Program-made: the position numbers and the translations under genes | Source of the DNA: an uncultured Selenomonadales bacterium | GTDB taxonomy: Bacteria > Bacillota > Negativicutes > Selenomonadales > Selenomonadaceae | Direction of reading: 5' to 3' | Assembly (NCBI GenBank): GCA_947307055.1 | Contig: CAMZHX010000001.1 | Location: 185,085-249,084 of the forward strand | DNA length: 64,000 nucleotides | Notes under the pieces: model-generated | The model's database searches: none | Told to the model about the DNA's origin: nothing | Seen by the model: the letters and a program-made list of their open reading frames with translations, nothing else | Part shown: positions 51,831 through 62,396 of the stretch, piece after piece | How the letters are laid out: every line of letters starts with the position of its first letter | How positions within the stretch are numbered: position 1 is the first letter of the stretch

Positions 51831-52260
51831 AAAGCATTTCTCCAGTGTGTTCCATTAAAATTTTAAACGCTTCGTCCGCCGCTTGGGATTTTATTTCAGT
51901 TCGCGAGCCTTTGAAGTGAAATTCGCGGACTTCGGAAAGATTTTCGCCAGCAATCGCTATAAAAACTGTGCCGACAGCTTTATTTTCGCTCATCGAAGGT
52001 CCTGCAACGCCCGTTGTACTTATTCCGAACGTCGTTTTAAATATTTCGCGGACATTTTTAGCCATTTCAAGCGCAGTTTGACTACTTACCGCGCCAAATT
52101 CGTCCAAAGTCGTAACTTTTAGGACGGATTTTTTAATTTCATTGGTGTAGGCGACGATTCCGCCCTTAAAATAGTTCGACGCGCCCGAAATATCGGTTAA
52201 ACGGCTCGCAACTAACCCGCCTGTGCAACTTTCCGCCGTTGAAATAGTAAAATTCTCCAT
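51805..52260 (-). CDS. pncC: CinA C-terminal domain protein (nicotinamide-nucleotide amidase)
   Basis: ISTAESCTGGLVASRLTDISGASNYFKGGIVAYTNEIK...GISTTGVAGP. Confidence 0.92.
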   Translation of the reverse strand: MENFTISTAESCTGGLVASRLTDISGASNYFKGGIVAYTNEIKKSVLKVTTLDEFGAVSSQTALEMAKNVREIFKTTFGISTTGVAGPSMSENKAVGTVFIAIAGENLSEVREFHFKGSRTEIKSQAADEAFKILMEHTGEMLYETTLQKN

Positions 52261-53586
52261 TTAATCAATCCTTTCCGCCGCAATGTCGTAAACAAAGCCC
52301 GCCAAAACTTTTACGCGAATAATATCGCCCGCTTTGCTGCGCCCGTCGTTTTCGATATAAACTAGACCGTCAACTTCGGGCGCGTCGCGATATGAACGCC
52401 CAGCGACCACTTCAGGAACCTCTTCATCGCGATTTTCGACCAAAATTTCCAATTCTTGCCCCTCTAAAGCCTCGTTTAGCTCCTGCGAAATCAAACTTTG
52501 TATGCTCATCAGCTCGTGATAGCGTTCCTGCATGACTTCTTCCGATATTTGCTCCGGAAAATCGTATGCGGCGGTATCTTCTTCCCGCGAATACGTGAAA
52601 ATTCCGACCTTATCGAGCCTTTGCGCCTCTAAAAACTCTTTCAACTCTAAAAAATCCTCTTCCGTTTCGCCTGGAAAGCCCACGATAAAAGTTGAGCGAA
52701 TTACGACGCCTGGAATTTTTTCGCGCACTTTTTTAAGCAAATTTTCTATCGATTCGCGATTGTCGGGGCGATTCATGCGTTTTAATATCTTATTTGAGGC
52801 GTGTTGCAACGGTAAATCGACATAATTACAAATTTTCGGCTCGGAAGCGATTAAATCAATCAATTCGTCCGAAAATCTGCGCGGATAAGCGTATAAAATC
52901 CTAATCCAGTGAATTTTTTCGACCTTAACGAGTTCGCGAAGGAGTTCGACAAGTTTTGGTTTGCCGTAAATGTCAATGCCGTAAGCGGTCGTATCTTGCG
53001 CTATTAAATTTATTTCCTTGACACCCTGCGCGGCTAAATTTTCGACTTCGGCGCGAATATCTTCTATTTTTCTAGAAATTTGCCGCCCGCGAATCAATGG
53101 AATCGAGCAAAACGAACAGCGATTATTGCAACCCTCCGCAATTTTGACGTAAGAGGTATAATTTGGCGTCGTGCGGATTCTGGGCGATTTTGCGTCGTAA
53201 ATAATGCTTTTTTCGCCGATAAAAATAGCTTTTCGCCCCGATAAAGCCTCTTCAATCGCCTCCATAATCCGATTCCATGCGCCGGTACCGATAATCGCGT
53301 CAACTTCGGGCATTTCGTCCAAAAGATTCGATTTATAGAGCTGACCGAGACAACCCGCGACGATTAAAGCGCGGCATTTGCCGTTTTTGTATTCGGCGAG
53401 ATTTAAAATTGTCGTGATTGATTCTTCTTTCGCGGAAAGTATGAATGCGCAAGTATTTACAATTAAAATATCGGCATCGGACGGATTAGAAGTCAATTCG
53501 ATGCCGTTTTCTTGCATAATTCCGAGCATTACCTCAGTATCAACCAAATTTTTTGCGCAACCTAAGCTCACAAAGCCTGCTTTCAA
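52261..53586 (-). CDS. rimO: Ribosomal protein S12 methylthiotransferase RimO
   Basis: MKAGFVSLGCAKNLVDTEVMLG...IAEGCNNRCSFCSIPLIRGRQISR. Confidence 0.96.
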   Translation of the reverse strand: MKAGFVSLGCAKNLVDTEVMLGIMQENGIELTSNPSDADILIVNTCAFILSAKEESITTILNLAEYKNGKCRALIVAGCLGQLYKSNLLDEMPEVDAIIGTGAWNRIMEAIEEALSGRKAIFIGEKSIIYDAKSPRIRTTPNYTSYVKIAEGCNNRCSFCSIPLIRGRQISRKIEDIRAEVENLAAQGVKEINLIAQDTTAYGIDIYGKPKLVELLRELVKVEKIHWIRILYAYPRRFSDELIDLIASEPKICNYVDLPLQHASNKILKRMNRPDNRESIENLLKKVREKIPGVVIRSTFIVGFPGETEEDFLELKEFLEAQRLDKVGIFTYSREEDTAAYDFPEQISEEVMQERYHELMSIQSLISQELNEALEGQELEILVENRDEEVPEVVAGRSYRDAPEVDGLVYIENDGRSKAGDIIRVKVLAGFVYDIAAERID

Positions 53587-53599
53587 AAAAAATTCCCCC

Positions 53600-54646
53600 T
53601 TATTTTAATCGAACGTCATTTATCCACCTATATAAAAATTCTTGCCGCTGTTTATCCGAAAAATGCGCTTGATTGTCGAAAAGCAATAAATTTTTACCTG
53701 CAAATGACTTATAAGCGAGCGTTTGCGGGTTTGTCGGGATAAAATAAAAGCCATTCGTCTGCAAATAAAGTTGCGTTTCATCGCCAAGCAACCAATCAGA
53801 AAATTTCGCGGCGACTTGATTTTTCGCGTAATCTCTCGTGGTTATTCCAAAACCAGTCAGCAAATAGCTTGTGCCGTCAGCGGGATAAATTATTTTTAGC
53901 GGGTAACCGTTCTGCAAATAGCGCAAAGTTTCGCTTTCGACCGCGACGGAAATATCAACTTCACCCATACCGGCTTGACGAACCGGATTTGACAAATATT
54001 TTGCGTACTGAACAACTTTGGGGTGAATGCCGCTTAAAATTTCGTAAGTTTTCACGTCGCCGAAATTCCCAATCAGTTGAAACATAAGATTTGCCGACGC
54101 ATCCGCCGCAATAAAATCAGTTATTCCGACGCGCATATTTTTAGCTCGCGATAATTTCTCCCAAGTGTCAGGAATATCGACCGTCGAGCGCAAATAATCT
54201 TTGTTCGCGCAGAAAATTATCGGGTCGTACCAAATTCCAATCCACCTGTCGTGTTTATCTTTGAACTTATCGCGGACGGCGTCGTTAGTTTCGGAGGTGT
54301 AAGGCGTCAGCAAATTAAAATTCGCCGCTTCCTGCAAAATTTTGCTGTCGGCAAGGACAATATCGACTGTGCGGACAACTGTCGGGTCGGAAACGGCGTC
54401 GTTTTTAATTTCCTGCAAAATTTCCTGCGAACTAATCGGCACAAAGTTAATTCGGACGTGATTTTCGCGCTCGTAAACGTCAGCCAAGACAGAAACGATT
54501 TCAGTTGGCAAAGTCGTATAAGCTGTAAGCTCCGCAGTAGGCAAACCCGAAGTTTTTTTATCAGCATCGACCGGAAAAGTCATTCCGGCGACCGCAGCCA
54601 AGATTATCATCAACGCTGTCAGGATAAAAACTCTATATCGTCGCAT
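53600..54646 (-). CDS. Extracellular solute-binding protein (iron/polyamine-type)
   Basis: Signal peptide MRRYRVFILTALMIILAAVAGMTFP; LTAYTTLPTEIVSVLADVYERENHVRINFVPISSQEIL; GCGGAGGATT SD before ATG. Confidence 0.8.
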   Translation of the reverse strand: MRRYRVFILTALMIILAAVAGMTFPVDADKKTSGLPTAELTAYTTLPTEIVSVLADVYERENHVRINFVPISSQEILQEIKNDAVSDPTVVRTVDIVLADSKILQEAANFNLLTPYTSETNDAVRDKFKDKHDRWIGIWYDPIIFCANKDYLRSTVDIPDTWEKLSRAKNMRVGITDFIAADASANLMFQLIGNFGDVKTYEILSGIHPKVVQYAKYLSNPVRQAGMGEVDISVAVESETLRYLQNGYPLKIIYPADGTSYLLTGFGITTRDYAKNQVAAKFSDWLLGDETQLYLQTNGFYFIPTNPQTLAYKSFAGKNLLLFDNQAHFSDKQRQEFLYRWINDVRLK

Positions 54647-54780
54647 TGCTCGAATCCTCCGCAAATTTTTAGCCATTATATAAAATTTAGCGAGCCTTTA
54701 CAAGGAAATATTTCTTGATTGAAATTGCGCGGCGTGATAAAATTTTTCTGCGAAGATGACTAGATTAGGAGTTGATAATT

Positions 54781-56031
54781 TTGTTTAAGGGCAAAAGAGT
54801 AGTCGTGACTGGTTTAGGAGCGGTCACGCCGATAGGAATTGGCAAGGAAAATTTTTGGAGTGCGCTAATTGCGGGCAAAAACGGTATCGGAAAAATTACG
54901 CGCTTTGATGCGACGGGCTACACGGCTCAGATTGCCGGCGAGGTTCCGGAATTCGATCCTGCGCAGTTCATAGACAAAAAAGAACTCAAGCGCATGGACA
55001 GATACACGCAATTTGCGTTAGCGGCGACGAAATTGGCGATTGAGGACGCAAAACTTGACGTTGCGAAGATTGACGGCGACCGCGCAGGCGTTTATATCGG
55101 TTCTGGGATTGGCGGCATGGAAACTTTGCACAATCAGTACGAAAAACTTTTCACCAAAGGCGCGAATCGAATCAGCCCGTTCTTTATCCCGATGATGATA
55201 GCGAATATGGCGGCGGGCAATGTCGCGATAGCATTTGGACTGCGCGGGGTTTGCGAATGTATAGTTACGGCTTGCGCGTCGGGCACGAATGCGATTGGCG
55301 ACGCATTTTATACGATTCAGCGCGGCGATGCCGATATAATGTTTGCAGGCGGCTCTGAAGCGGCGATTTCTCCTGCTGGCGTATCGGGCTTTGCGGCTAT
55401 GAAGGCTTTATGCGCCGACCACAACGACGACCCTGCCCACGCCTCGCGACCATTTGATAAAAATCGTAGTGGCTTTGTTATGGGCGAGGGCGCAGGGATT
55501 ATTTTGCTGGAGAGTTTGGAGCACGCACAAAATCGCGGCGCGCACATTTACGCGGAAATTGTCGGCTACGGTCGCAACGATGACGCTTACCACATCACGA
55601 CGCCCGCGCCTGGCGGCACTTCTCAAGCAAAATGTATGAAACTCGCGCTTGACGACGCCGAATTGAAGCCGGAGGACGTTGACTATATAAATGCGCATGG
55701 AACGTCGACGCAATTCAACGATAAGGGCGAAACCGAAGCGATTAAGCAACTTTTCGGCGAATACGCATATAAAATTCCGGTTTCGTCGACAAAATCAATG
55801 ACGGGGCATATGTTAGGCGCGGCAGGTGGTGTCGAGGCGATTGCGTCTGTTTTGTCGATTGAAAATAATATCGTGCACCCGACGACCAATTACGAGACGC
55901 AAGAAGAAGGGCTTGATTTGAATTACGTCCCGAACGTCGCGCAGGAGCATAAAGTTGACGTAGCGATTTCAAATTCGTTTGGATTCGGCGGACATAATGC
56001 TTGCGTGGTGTTCAAAAGGTTTAAAGATTGA
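54781..56031 (+). CDS. fabF: Beta-ketoacyl-ACP synthase II
   Basis: KRVVVTGLGAVTPIGIG...TACASGTNAIGDAFYTIQRGDADIMFAGGSEAAISP. Confidence 0.97.
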   Translation: MFKGKRVVVTGLGAVTPIGIGKENFWSALIAGKNGIGKITRFDATGYTAQIAGEVPEFDPAQFIDKKELKRMDRYTQFALAATKLAIEDAKLDVAKIDGDRAGVYIGSGIGGMETLHNQYEKLFTKGANRISPFFIPMMIANMAAGNVAIAFGLRGVCECIVTACASGTNAIGDAFYTIQRGDADIMFAGGSEAAISPAGVSGFAAMKALCADHNDDPAHASRPFDKNRSGFVMGEGAGIILLESLEHAQNRGAHIYAEIVGYGRNDDAYHITTPAPGGTSQAKCMKLALDDAELKPEDVDYINAHGTSTQFNDKGETEAIKQLFGEYAYKIPVSSTKSMTGHMLGAAGGVEAIASVLSIENNIVHPTTNYETQEEGLDLNYVPNVAQEHKVDVAISNSFGFGGHNACVVFKRFKD

Positions 56032-56522
56032 TGAATCGGGCAGTTTTTTTCGATAGAGACGGCGTTTTGAATGAGGAAGTCGGCTATTTATGGGAGATTG
56101 AGCGGTTCAAATGGATTTTGGGTGCTCGCGAGGCGATAAAACTTTGCAACGAGCGCGGCTTTTTGGTAATTGTCGTGACGAATCAGGGCGGCATTGCGAA
56201 AAATTTGTACACGTCGCAGGAAGTCGACGCGTTGCACAATTTCATGCAAGAAGGCTTGTCGGAATTGGGCGCGCACATTGACGCATTTTATTATTGTCCG
56301 CACCACCCCGATTTTAGCGGCGATTGTGAATGTCGCAAGCCCAAGCCCGGTTTGATTCTGAAAGCTTGCGAGGAATTAGCGATTGAGCCTGCGCGGTCGA
56401 TAATGTTCGGCGATACTGAACGGGATATGAGCGCGGCGCGGGCAGCCGGACTTCGAGCGGGAATTTTATTCAGTGGCGGCAACTTGTTCGAGGTCGTCAA
56501 AGCGGAATTGGAAAAGTTATGA
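56031..56522 (+). CDS. gmhB: D-glycero-beta-D-manno-heptose 1,7-bisphosphate 7-phosphatase
   Basis: AVFFDRDGVLNEEVGYLWEIERFKWILGAREAIKLCNERGFLVIVVTNQGGIAKNLY; C-rich CPHHPDFSGDCECRKPKPG. Confidence 0.92.
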   Translation: MNRAVFFDRDGVLNEEVGYLWEIERFKWILGAREAIKLCNERGFLVIVVTNQGGIAKNLYTSQEVDALHNFMQEGLSELGAHIDAFYYCPHHPDFSGDCECRKPKPGLILKACEELAIEPARSIMFGDTERDMSAARAAGLRAGILFSGGNLFEVVKAELEKL

Positions 56523-56572
56523 AAAATTATTCCCGTATCGCGAGGTGCGGGAATTTTTGTTGAGGTGATAGC

Positions 56573-57724
56573 ATGATTAAGCGAGTTTTTCTGATTGTGT
56601 TGGACAGCGTCGGGATAGGCGGCGCGGCGGACGCTGAAAATTTTGGCGACGACAACCCGAACACACTAAAAACGATCGCCGCGTCGAAAAATTTTGATAC
56701 GCCGAATCTTGCGCGGCTCGGTCTGTTCAATATCGACGGAATAAATTTTTATGGGCGCGAAAAAAATCCTATTGGCTCGTTCGCGAGGGTTTGCGAGGCG
56801 TCAGCGGGCAAAGATACGACGATTGGGCATTGGGAGATTGCTGGAATTATTTCTGAGCGACCTTTACCGACTTATCCCGAAGGATTTCCGCCCGAAGTTA
56901 TCACCGAGCTTGAAAAAAGTTTTGGGCGCAAGATTTTATGCAATAAACCCTACTCCGGCACGAAAGTTATTCACGATTACGGGCGCGAACACGTCAAGAC
57001 GGGCAATTTAATCGTTTACACTTCGGCGGACAGCGTTTTACAGATTGCGGCGCATGAAGAAATTGTTCCGGTCGATGAGCTTTACAAATTTTGCAGGATT
57101 GCGCGTGAAATTTCGGACGTCGGCAGGATAATAGCGCGACCGTTTATCGGCGAGTATCCGAATTATGAGCGGACACCGCGCAGGCATGATTTTTCACTGA
57201 AGCCGCCCGCCAAAACGATTCTCGACGCTTTGCAAACAAAAAATCTCGCTACGATAGGCGTTGGCAAGATTTATGACATATTCGCTGGACAAGGCGTAAG
57301 TCGTTCGCTGGGCGTCAACGAAAACAATTCCGACGGCATGAATAAGACTTTGAAACTTTTGGCGGAAGATTTCAACGGGCTGTGTTTTGTAAATCTGGTT
57401 GATTTTGATATGAAGTACGGACACCGGCGCGATGTTGAGGGCTACGCGCGAGCGATGACGACTTTTGACGCGGAGTTGGGCGAGTTCCTAAAAAATATGC
57501 GCGACGACGATTTATTGATAATAACGGCGGATCATGGTTGCGACCCTGCCGCGCAAGGCACCGACCATACCCGCGAGAATGTCCCGCTGATAATTTACGG
57601 CTTAAAAAGTGGCGTCAATTTAGGGACGCTCGGAACTTTCGCGGACATTGCAGCGACGATTGCCGAAATTTTTAACGTCGACCTTGAGACGCGCGGCAAA
57701 AGTTTTTTGGAGGCGATTATTTAA
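56573..57724 (+). CDS. deoB: Phosphopentomutase
   Basis: RVFLIVLDSVGIGGAADAENFGDDNPNTL...DTTIGHWEIAGI. Confidence 0.97.
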   Translation: MIKRVFLIVLDSVGIGGAADAENFGDDNPNTLKTIAASKNFDTPNLARLGLFNIDGINFYGREKNPIGSFARVCEASAGKDTTIGHWEIAGIISERPLPTYPEGFPPEVITELEKSFGRKILCNKPYSGTKVIHDYGREHVKTGNLIVYTSADSVLQIAAHEEIVPVDELYKFCRIAREISDVGRIIARPFIGEYPNYERTPRRHDFSLKPPAKTILDALQTKNLATIGVGKIYDIFAGQGVSRSLGVNENNSDGMNKTLKLLAEDFNGLCFVNLVDFDMKYGHRRDVEGYARAMTTFDAELGEFLKNMRDDDLLIITADHGCDPAAQGTDHTRENVPLIIYGLKSGVNLGTLGTFADIAATIAEIFNVDLETRGKSFLEAII

Positions 57725-58495
57725 ATGTTCATAGATACGCATTGCCACCTTGAGGACGAAAATTTCACAGCCGACCGCGCAGAGGTTATAGAGCGGGCGA
57801 AAATGGCGGGCGTTGAGCGGATTATAAATTTCGGGAGCACGTTAGCTAGTTCGATAGCGATTGTGGAGCTTGCGAAGAATTTTCCTGAACTTTATGGCGG
57901 CGTCGGGATTCACCCCGAAGAAATTGACGACTTCGACGAGAAAACTTGCGAGAAGTTAGCCGACCTTGCCGCCGATAAAAAAATTGTCGCGATTGGCGAG
58001 ATTGGCTTGGATTATCATTGGGAAAAGGATTCTGCGCGGCGATTGATTCAGCAGAAAATTTTTATTGAGCAACTCGACTTGGCGCGGCAGATAAATTTGC
58101 CAGTTTGCGTACATAATCGCGACGCGCACGGCGATACGTTGAAAATTTTGCAGACGGAGGGCAAAAATCTGCGCGGAGTTATGCATTGTTATTCGGGCAG
58201 TTTGGAAATGGCGCGGGAAATTTGGAAGCTCGGTTGGCTGATTGGCGTTGACGGTCCTTTGACGTTCAAAAACTCGGCGAAGTTGCCCGAAGTCGTCAAA
58301 GCCGCGCCGCGTGATATGATTTTGATTGAAACCGACGCTCCATACCTTGCGCCGGTGCCATATCGCGGCAAGAGGAATGAGCCGGCTTACGTCGTCGAGG
58401 TCGCGAAAAAATTGGCGGAACTTCGCGGCGAAACTTTGGAGGAAGTCGCCGCCTACACCACCGCCAACGCCCAAAATCTTTATCAAATTTTCTAA
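57725..58495 (+). CDS. tatD: TatD family metal-dependent hydrolase
   Basis: MFIDTHCHLEDENFTADRAEVIERA...AIGEIGLDYHW...LIETDAPYLAP. Confidence 0.96.
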   Translation: MFIDTHCHLEDENFTADRAEVIERAKMAGVERIINFGSTLASSIAIVELAKNFPELYGGVGIHPEEIDDFDEKTCEKLADLAADKKIVAIGEIGLDYHWEKDSARRLIQQKIFIEQLDLARQINLPVCVHNRDAHGDTLKILQTEGKNLRGVMHCYSGSLEMAREIWKLGWLIGVDGPLTFKNSAKLPEVVKAAPRDMILIETDAPYLAPVPYRGKRNEPAYVVEVAKKLAELRGETLEEVAAYTTANAQNLYQIF

Positions 58496-58552
58496 ACAAA
58501 GGCTTTGCGCTGTGTTAAAATGTCTTCGCAAAATCTTTAAGGAGGTCTCGCT

Positions 58553-59839
58553 TTGAACTTAAAAAAATCTCTCGCCGCCTTCAACGAGGCGAAAAAATTT
58601 ATGCCGGGCGGCGTCAATAGTCCGGTGCGTTCGTTCAGGAGCGTCAATTCCAATCCGCCGTTTATTTCGCACGGCAAAGGCTCCAAAATTTTCGACATCG
58701 ACGGCAACGAATATATTGATTATGTCGGCTCATGGGGGCCGCTCGTATTGGGTCATGCTCACCCGCGAATTGTCGACGCTTTAAAAAATGCGGTCGAACG
58801 CGGCACGAGTTATGGCGCGCCGACTTTGCTTGAAACTCAACTTGCTAAGCTCGTGAACAAAATTTATCCGAGCATGGAAGTTATGCGCATGGTGAATTCG
58901 GGCACTGAGGCGACGATGAGCGCGTTGCGAGTGGCTAGGGGCTTCACGGGGCGCGACAAGATTATAAAATTTATCGGCTGCTATCACGGGCACAGCGATT
59001 CATTGCTAGTCAAGGCGGGGAGTGGCGCGGCGACTTTTGGCGAGCCGTCGAGCCCTGGAGTTACTCGCGGCACCGCGCAGGATACGATTACTTTGCCTTA
59101 TAACGACCTTGCCGCCGTCGAGAAAATTTTTGCCGAGTGCGGAGAGCAAATCGCCGCCGTTATCGTCGAGCCGGTCGCGGGCAATATGGGTTTAGTTTTG
59201 CCGAAAGAAAATTTCTTGCGCGGACTTCGTGACGTGACGAAAAAATTCGGTGCGCTTTTGATTTTCGATGAGGTTATGTGCGGTTTTCGCGTATCTTTAG
59301 GCGGTGCGCAGGAAAAATATAAAATTGCGCCCGATTTGACTTGTCTTGGGAAAATTATCGGTGGCGGCTTACCTTGCGCGGCTTATGGCGGCTCGGAAAA
59401 AATTATGCGCAACGTCTCGCCCGACGGCAGAATTTATCAGGCGGGGACGTTGAGCGGCAATCCTTTGGCTATGACGGCGGGCATTGAGACGCTTAAAATT
59501 TTGCTCGAAGACAATTTGACAGAGAAAATCGCCGCGAAAACTTCAAAGCTCGTCGAGGGAATAAAATTTGCCGCGCAGTCGTCAAACGTCGCGATTCAGA
59601 CGCCGCAAGCCGGTTCGATGTTCGGAATATTCTTCAGCGCGCGCGAAGTAACAAATTATGACGAATCGGCCGCCGCCAATCAGGAACAGTTCAGGAAATT
59701 TTTCTTCGCGATGTTGGAGCAGGGAATATATCTTGCGCCGTCGCAATTCGAGACGCTATTTATGTCAGCGGCTCACAGCGACGAGGACATTGACAAAACG
59801 ATTGACGCGGCAAAAATCGCGTTCGAGGCTTGCAAATGA
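58553..59839 (+). CDS. hemL: Glutamate-1-semialdehyde 2,1-aminomutase
   Basis: TTG start; [16 protein letters not shown]...[21 protein letters not shown]...[25 protein letters not shown]. Confidence 0.97.
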   Translation: MNLKKSLAAFNEAKKFMPGGVNSPVRSFRSVNSNPPFISHGKGSKIFDIDGNEYIDYVGSWGPLVLGHAHPRIVDALKNAVERGTSYGAPTLLETQLAKLVNKIYPSMEVMRMVNSGTEATMSALRVARGFTGRDKIIKFIGCYHGHSDSLLVKAGSGAATFGEPSSPGVTRGTAQDTITLPYNDLAAVEKIFAECGEQIAAVIVEPVAGNMGLVLPKENFLRGLRDVTKKFGALLIFDEVMCGFRVSLGGAQEKYKIAPDLTCLGKIIGGGLPCAAYGGSEKIMRNVSPDGRIYQAGTLSGNPLAMTAGIETLKILLEDNLTEKIAAKTSKLVEGIKFAAQSSNVAIQTPQAGSMFGIFFSAREVTNYDESAAANQEQFRKFFFAMLEQGIYLAPSQFETLFMSAAHSDEDIDKTIDAAKIAFEACK

Positions 59840-60804
59840 TTGACGAACTGAAAAATTTTGTGGAGAGCGGCATAAATCGTTGCAAAATTTTGGTTGTCGG
59901 CGACGTTATGCTTGACAAATATTATTTCGGCGAAGTGACGCGCATTTCTCCCGAAGCACCCGTTCCGATTGCTCGCGTGCTCAAGGTCAAAGAGACTTTA
60001 GGCGGCGCGGCGAATGTTGCGCACAATTTAGCGTTGCTGGGCTGTCAAACGTCGCTGATTGGGCAAATCGGCGCGGATAATCACGGCGAAGTTTTCTTGA
60101 GCAAGTTGAAAAATTTGGGCGTCGATTACTTCGGAATGATTGAGACTTCCAAGCCGACTACAACCAAAATTCGCGTTATAAGCGGTCATCAGCAAATGAT
60201 TCGCCTTGACTTTGAAGACGCAAGCGAACTCGACGGCGCGGCAAGTGATAAGCTGTTGAAAAATTTTTCCGAGCAGTTGCCGAACGTTGACGCCGTGATT
60301 ATTTCCGATTACGGCAAGGGCGTTTGCACGAAAAAAATTTGTCGCGAGGTAATCGGCGCATGTCGAGCGGCTAAGAAATTTGTAATCGTCGACCCGAAAG
60401 GCGATAACTGGCAGAAATATTTCGACGCGACCTTCATAACGCCGAACCTTAAAGAGCTTAATGCCGTCCTGCCGAAAAAAATTCCGAATGATGACGCGCA
60501 GATTGAGGAGGCGGCGCAAAAAGTTATCGACGAATTTAATTTGCGCGGCTTAGTGGTCACGAGGTCGGCGGCGGGCTTGAGCTTGATTGACGGGGCAAAA
60601 ATTTCGCACATAAAAGCGCGAGCGCAAGAAGTTTTCGACGTATCGGGCGCGGGCGATACCGTAATTGCAGTCTTTTCGCTGGCATTAGCTGGGAAAATCA
60701 ACTCGGAGGCGGCAGCGTACCTTGCTAACGTCGCGGCGGGCGTCGTAGTCGCGAAAGTCGGGACATACGCGGTAAATCGCGCGGAACTTTTAGAGGCACT
60801 TTGA
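59836..60804 (+). CDS. rfaE1: D-glycero-beta-D-manno-heptose-7-phosphate kinase (RfaE/HldE kinase domain)
   Basis: [31 protein letters not shown]...[16 protein letters not shown]...[16 protein letters not shown]. Confidence 0.93.
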   Translation: MIDELKNFVESGINRCKILVVGDVMLDKYYFGEVTRISPEAPVPIARVLKVKETLGGAANVAHNLALLGCQTSLIGQIGADNHGEVFLSKLKNLGVDYFGMIETSKPTTTKIRVISGHQQMIRLDFEDASELDGAASDKLLKNFSEQLPNVDAVIISDYGKGVCTKKICREVIGACRAAKKFVIVDPKGDNWQKYFDATFITPNLKELNAVLPKKIPNDDAQIEEAAQKVIDEFNLRGLVVTRSAAGLSLIDGAKISHIKARAQEVFDVSGAGDTVIAVFSLALAGKINSEAAAYLANVAAGVVVAKVGTYAVNRAELLEAL

Positions 60805-61950
60805 ATGAAAATTTTAGTGATAAATTTAATGCACTTGGGCGATTTGATGTTGGTGACGCCGACTTTGACGACGCTAAGAAAAAATTTCCCGGCGGCGCAT
60901 TTGGCATTGCTGGCTGATAAAAAATTGGCGGACTTGGTGCAATGGAATAAAAATCTGGACGAATGCATTTTGATTGACAAAAAGGGCATTGATGACCATT
61001 TGCTCAGCTTTATCAAATTTATTTTCAAGATTCGGGCGAAAAAGTTCGACCTCGTGATAAATTTGCATAGAAACGAGCGGGCGAGCGCGTTAGCGGCGTT
61101 CAGCGGCGCGAAAAAAATCGTCGGCTACTCCAAACCTTTTTTCTCAATGTTTTTCGATAAAGTTCTGCTCAATCCCTCGATAGCGCGCCATATCAAACGC
61201 GGCTTTAAAGTAGAATACGTGCCCGGATCGCAACATCAAGTTTATTCGCACTTCGACGTACTGCGCGAGGCTTGCGGTATCGAGAAAATTTTTGATAACG
61301 GATTGGAAATGTGGATACCGGAAGAAATCGAGCGCGAGGCCGAAAAAATTTTCCGCGACAATTTCGGCGACACAAAGGTTATCGCGTTCAATATCGGGGC
61401 GAGTTGGCTCACTAAACGCTGGCTTGATTCATATTTTGCTGAATGCGCCGACATTTTGATTGAGCGCGGTTACGGGATTGCATTTTTAGGCGGGACGATG
61501 GATAAGGAAATCGTTTCGGGTTGCGTGGAGAAAATGCGCCATAAGGACAGCGAGCGGCTGAAAATTTTCACGGGCGAATTTTCTTTAGCGATACTGGCGG
61601 GCTTTCTGGATAATTGCGTTTTGTTTTTGACGACCGATTCGGGGCCGATGCATATAGGCGTTGCGCGAAATATTCCGATAGTGACGATGTTTGGCGCGTC
61701 ACCGGTGCCCGGATTTTTCCCCTACGACGCAAAAGACGTTTTAATCAGGACGCCCGAACCGTGTCACCCGTGCGGCAAGCACATTTGCCCCCGCGCAGGT
61801 GATGATAATCTCGCTTGCATGAAAAAAATCCCCGTCGATGTCGTGATGAAATATGTTTTCGAGCTTTTGGAGGCTTACGGCGAGCCGGCTAAAAAAATTC
61901 CGCGCGTTCACGGGGCTTACGAATGTCGAGTTATCGAGGTGGCGAAATGA
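60805..61950 (+). CDS. Glycosyltransferase family 9 (LPS heptosyltransferase)
   Basis: MKILVINLMHLGDLMLVTPTLTTLRKNFPAAHLALLAD...TTDSGPMHIGVARNIPIVTMFGASPV. Confidence 0.92.
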   Translation: MKILVINLMHLGDLMLVTPTLTTLRKNFPAAHLALLADKKLADLVQWNKNLDECILIDKKGIDDHLLSFIKFIFKIRAKKFDLVINLHRNERASALAAFSGAKKIVGYSKPFFSMFFDKVLLNPSIARHIKRGFKVEYVPGSQHQVYSHFDVLREACGIEKIFDNGLEMWIPEEIEREAEKIFRDNFGDTKVIAFNIGASWLTKRWLDSYFAECADILIERGYGIAFLGGTMDKEIVSGCVEKMRHKDSERLKIFTGEFSLAILAGFLDNCVLFLTTDSGPMHIGVARNIPIVTMFGASPVPGFFPYDAKDVLIRTPEPCHPCGKHICPRAGDDNLACMKKIPVDVVMKYVFELLEAYGEPAKKIPRVHGAYECRVIEVAK

Positions 61951-61988
61951 AAAATACCTTCCAACATTAACGGGAGGTATTTTTTATG

Positions 61989-62333
61989 CTAGAAAAGTTT
62001 GATGCGTTTACTTTCGAGTTCACGAGCCGCTTTAGCTTGTCCATGCGACTTGTCCATTTTGTAGACGTAAGCCATAACCTCAGCGATAGCTTTATAAAGT
62101 TCGGGCGGAATTTCGCGGTCGAGTTCGAGAGCCATGAGCATATTGACAAGCGTTTTGTCTTGGTAGACGGGCACGGAATTTTTCTGCGCGGTCTCTAAAA
62201 TATGTTCAGCGACATGCCCGCGCCCTTTAGCGATAACTCGCGGGGCTAAATCGCGTTCGGCTTCGTACTTCAACGCGACGGCTTTACGTTGCGGCGCGAT
62301 GTTAGTTGGTTGAGAATTTATTCGTTCGTCCAT
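61989..62333 (-). CDS. FlhB C-terminal-domain (EscU/YscU/FlhB family) small protein
   Basis: AVALKYEAERDLAPRVIAKGRGHVAEHILETAQKNSVPVYQDKTLVNMLMALELDREIPPELYKAIAEVMAYVYK. Confidence 0.9.
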   Translation of the reverse strand: MDERINSQPTNIAPQRKAVALKYEAERDLAPRVIAKGRGHVAEHILETAQKNSVPVYQDKTLVNMLMALELDREIPPELYKAIAEVMAYVYKMDKSHGQAKAARELESKRIKLF

Positions 62334-62396
62334 GTCGATAACTCAATCCTTGTTCGGAAAAATTTAGATTGATTATATTTTGGGATAAGGACTGCG

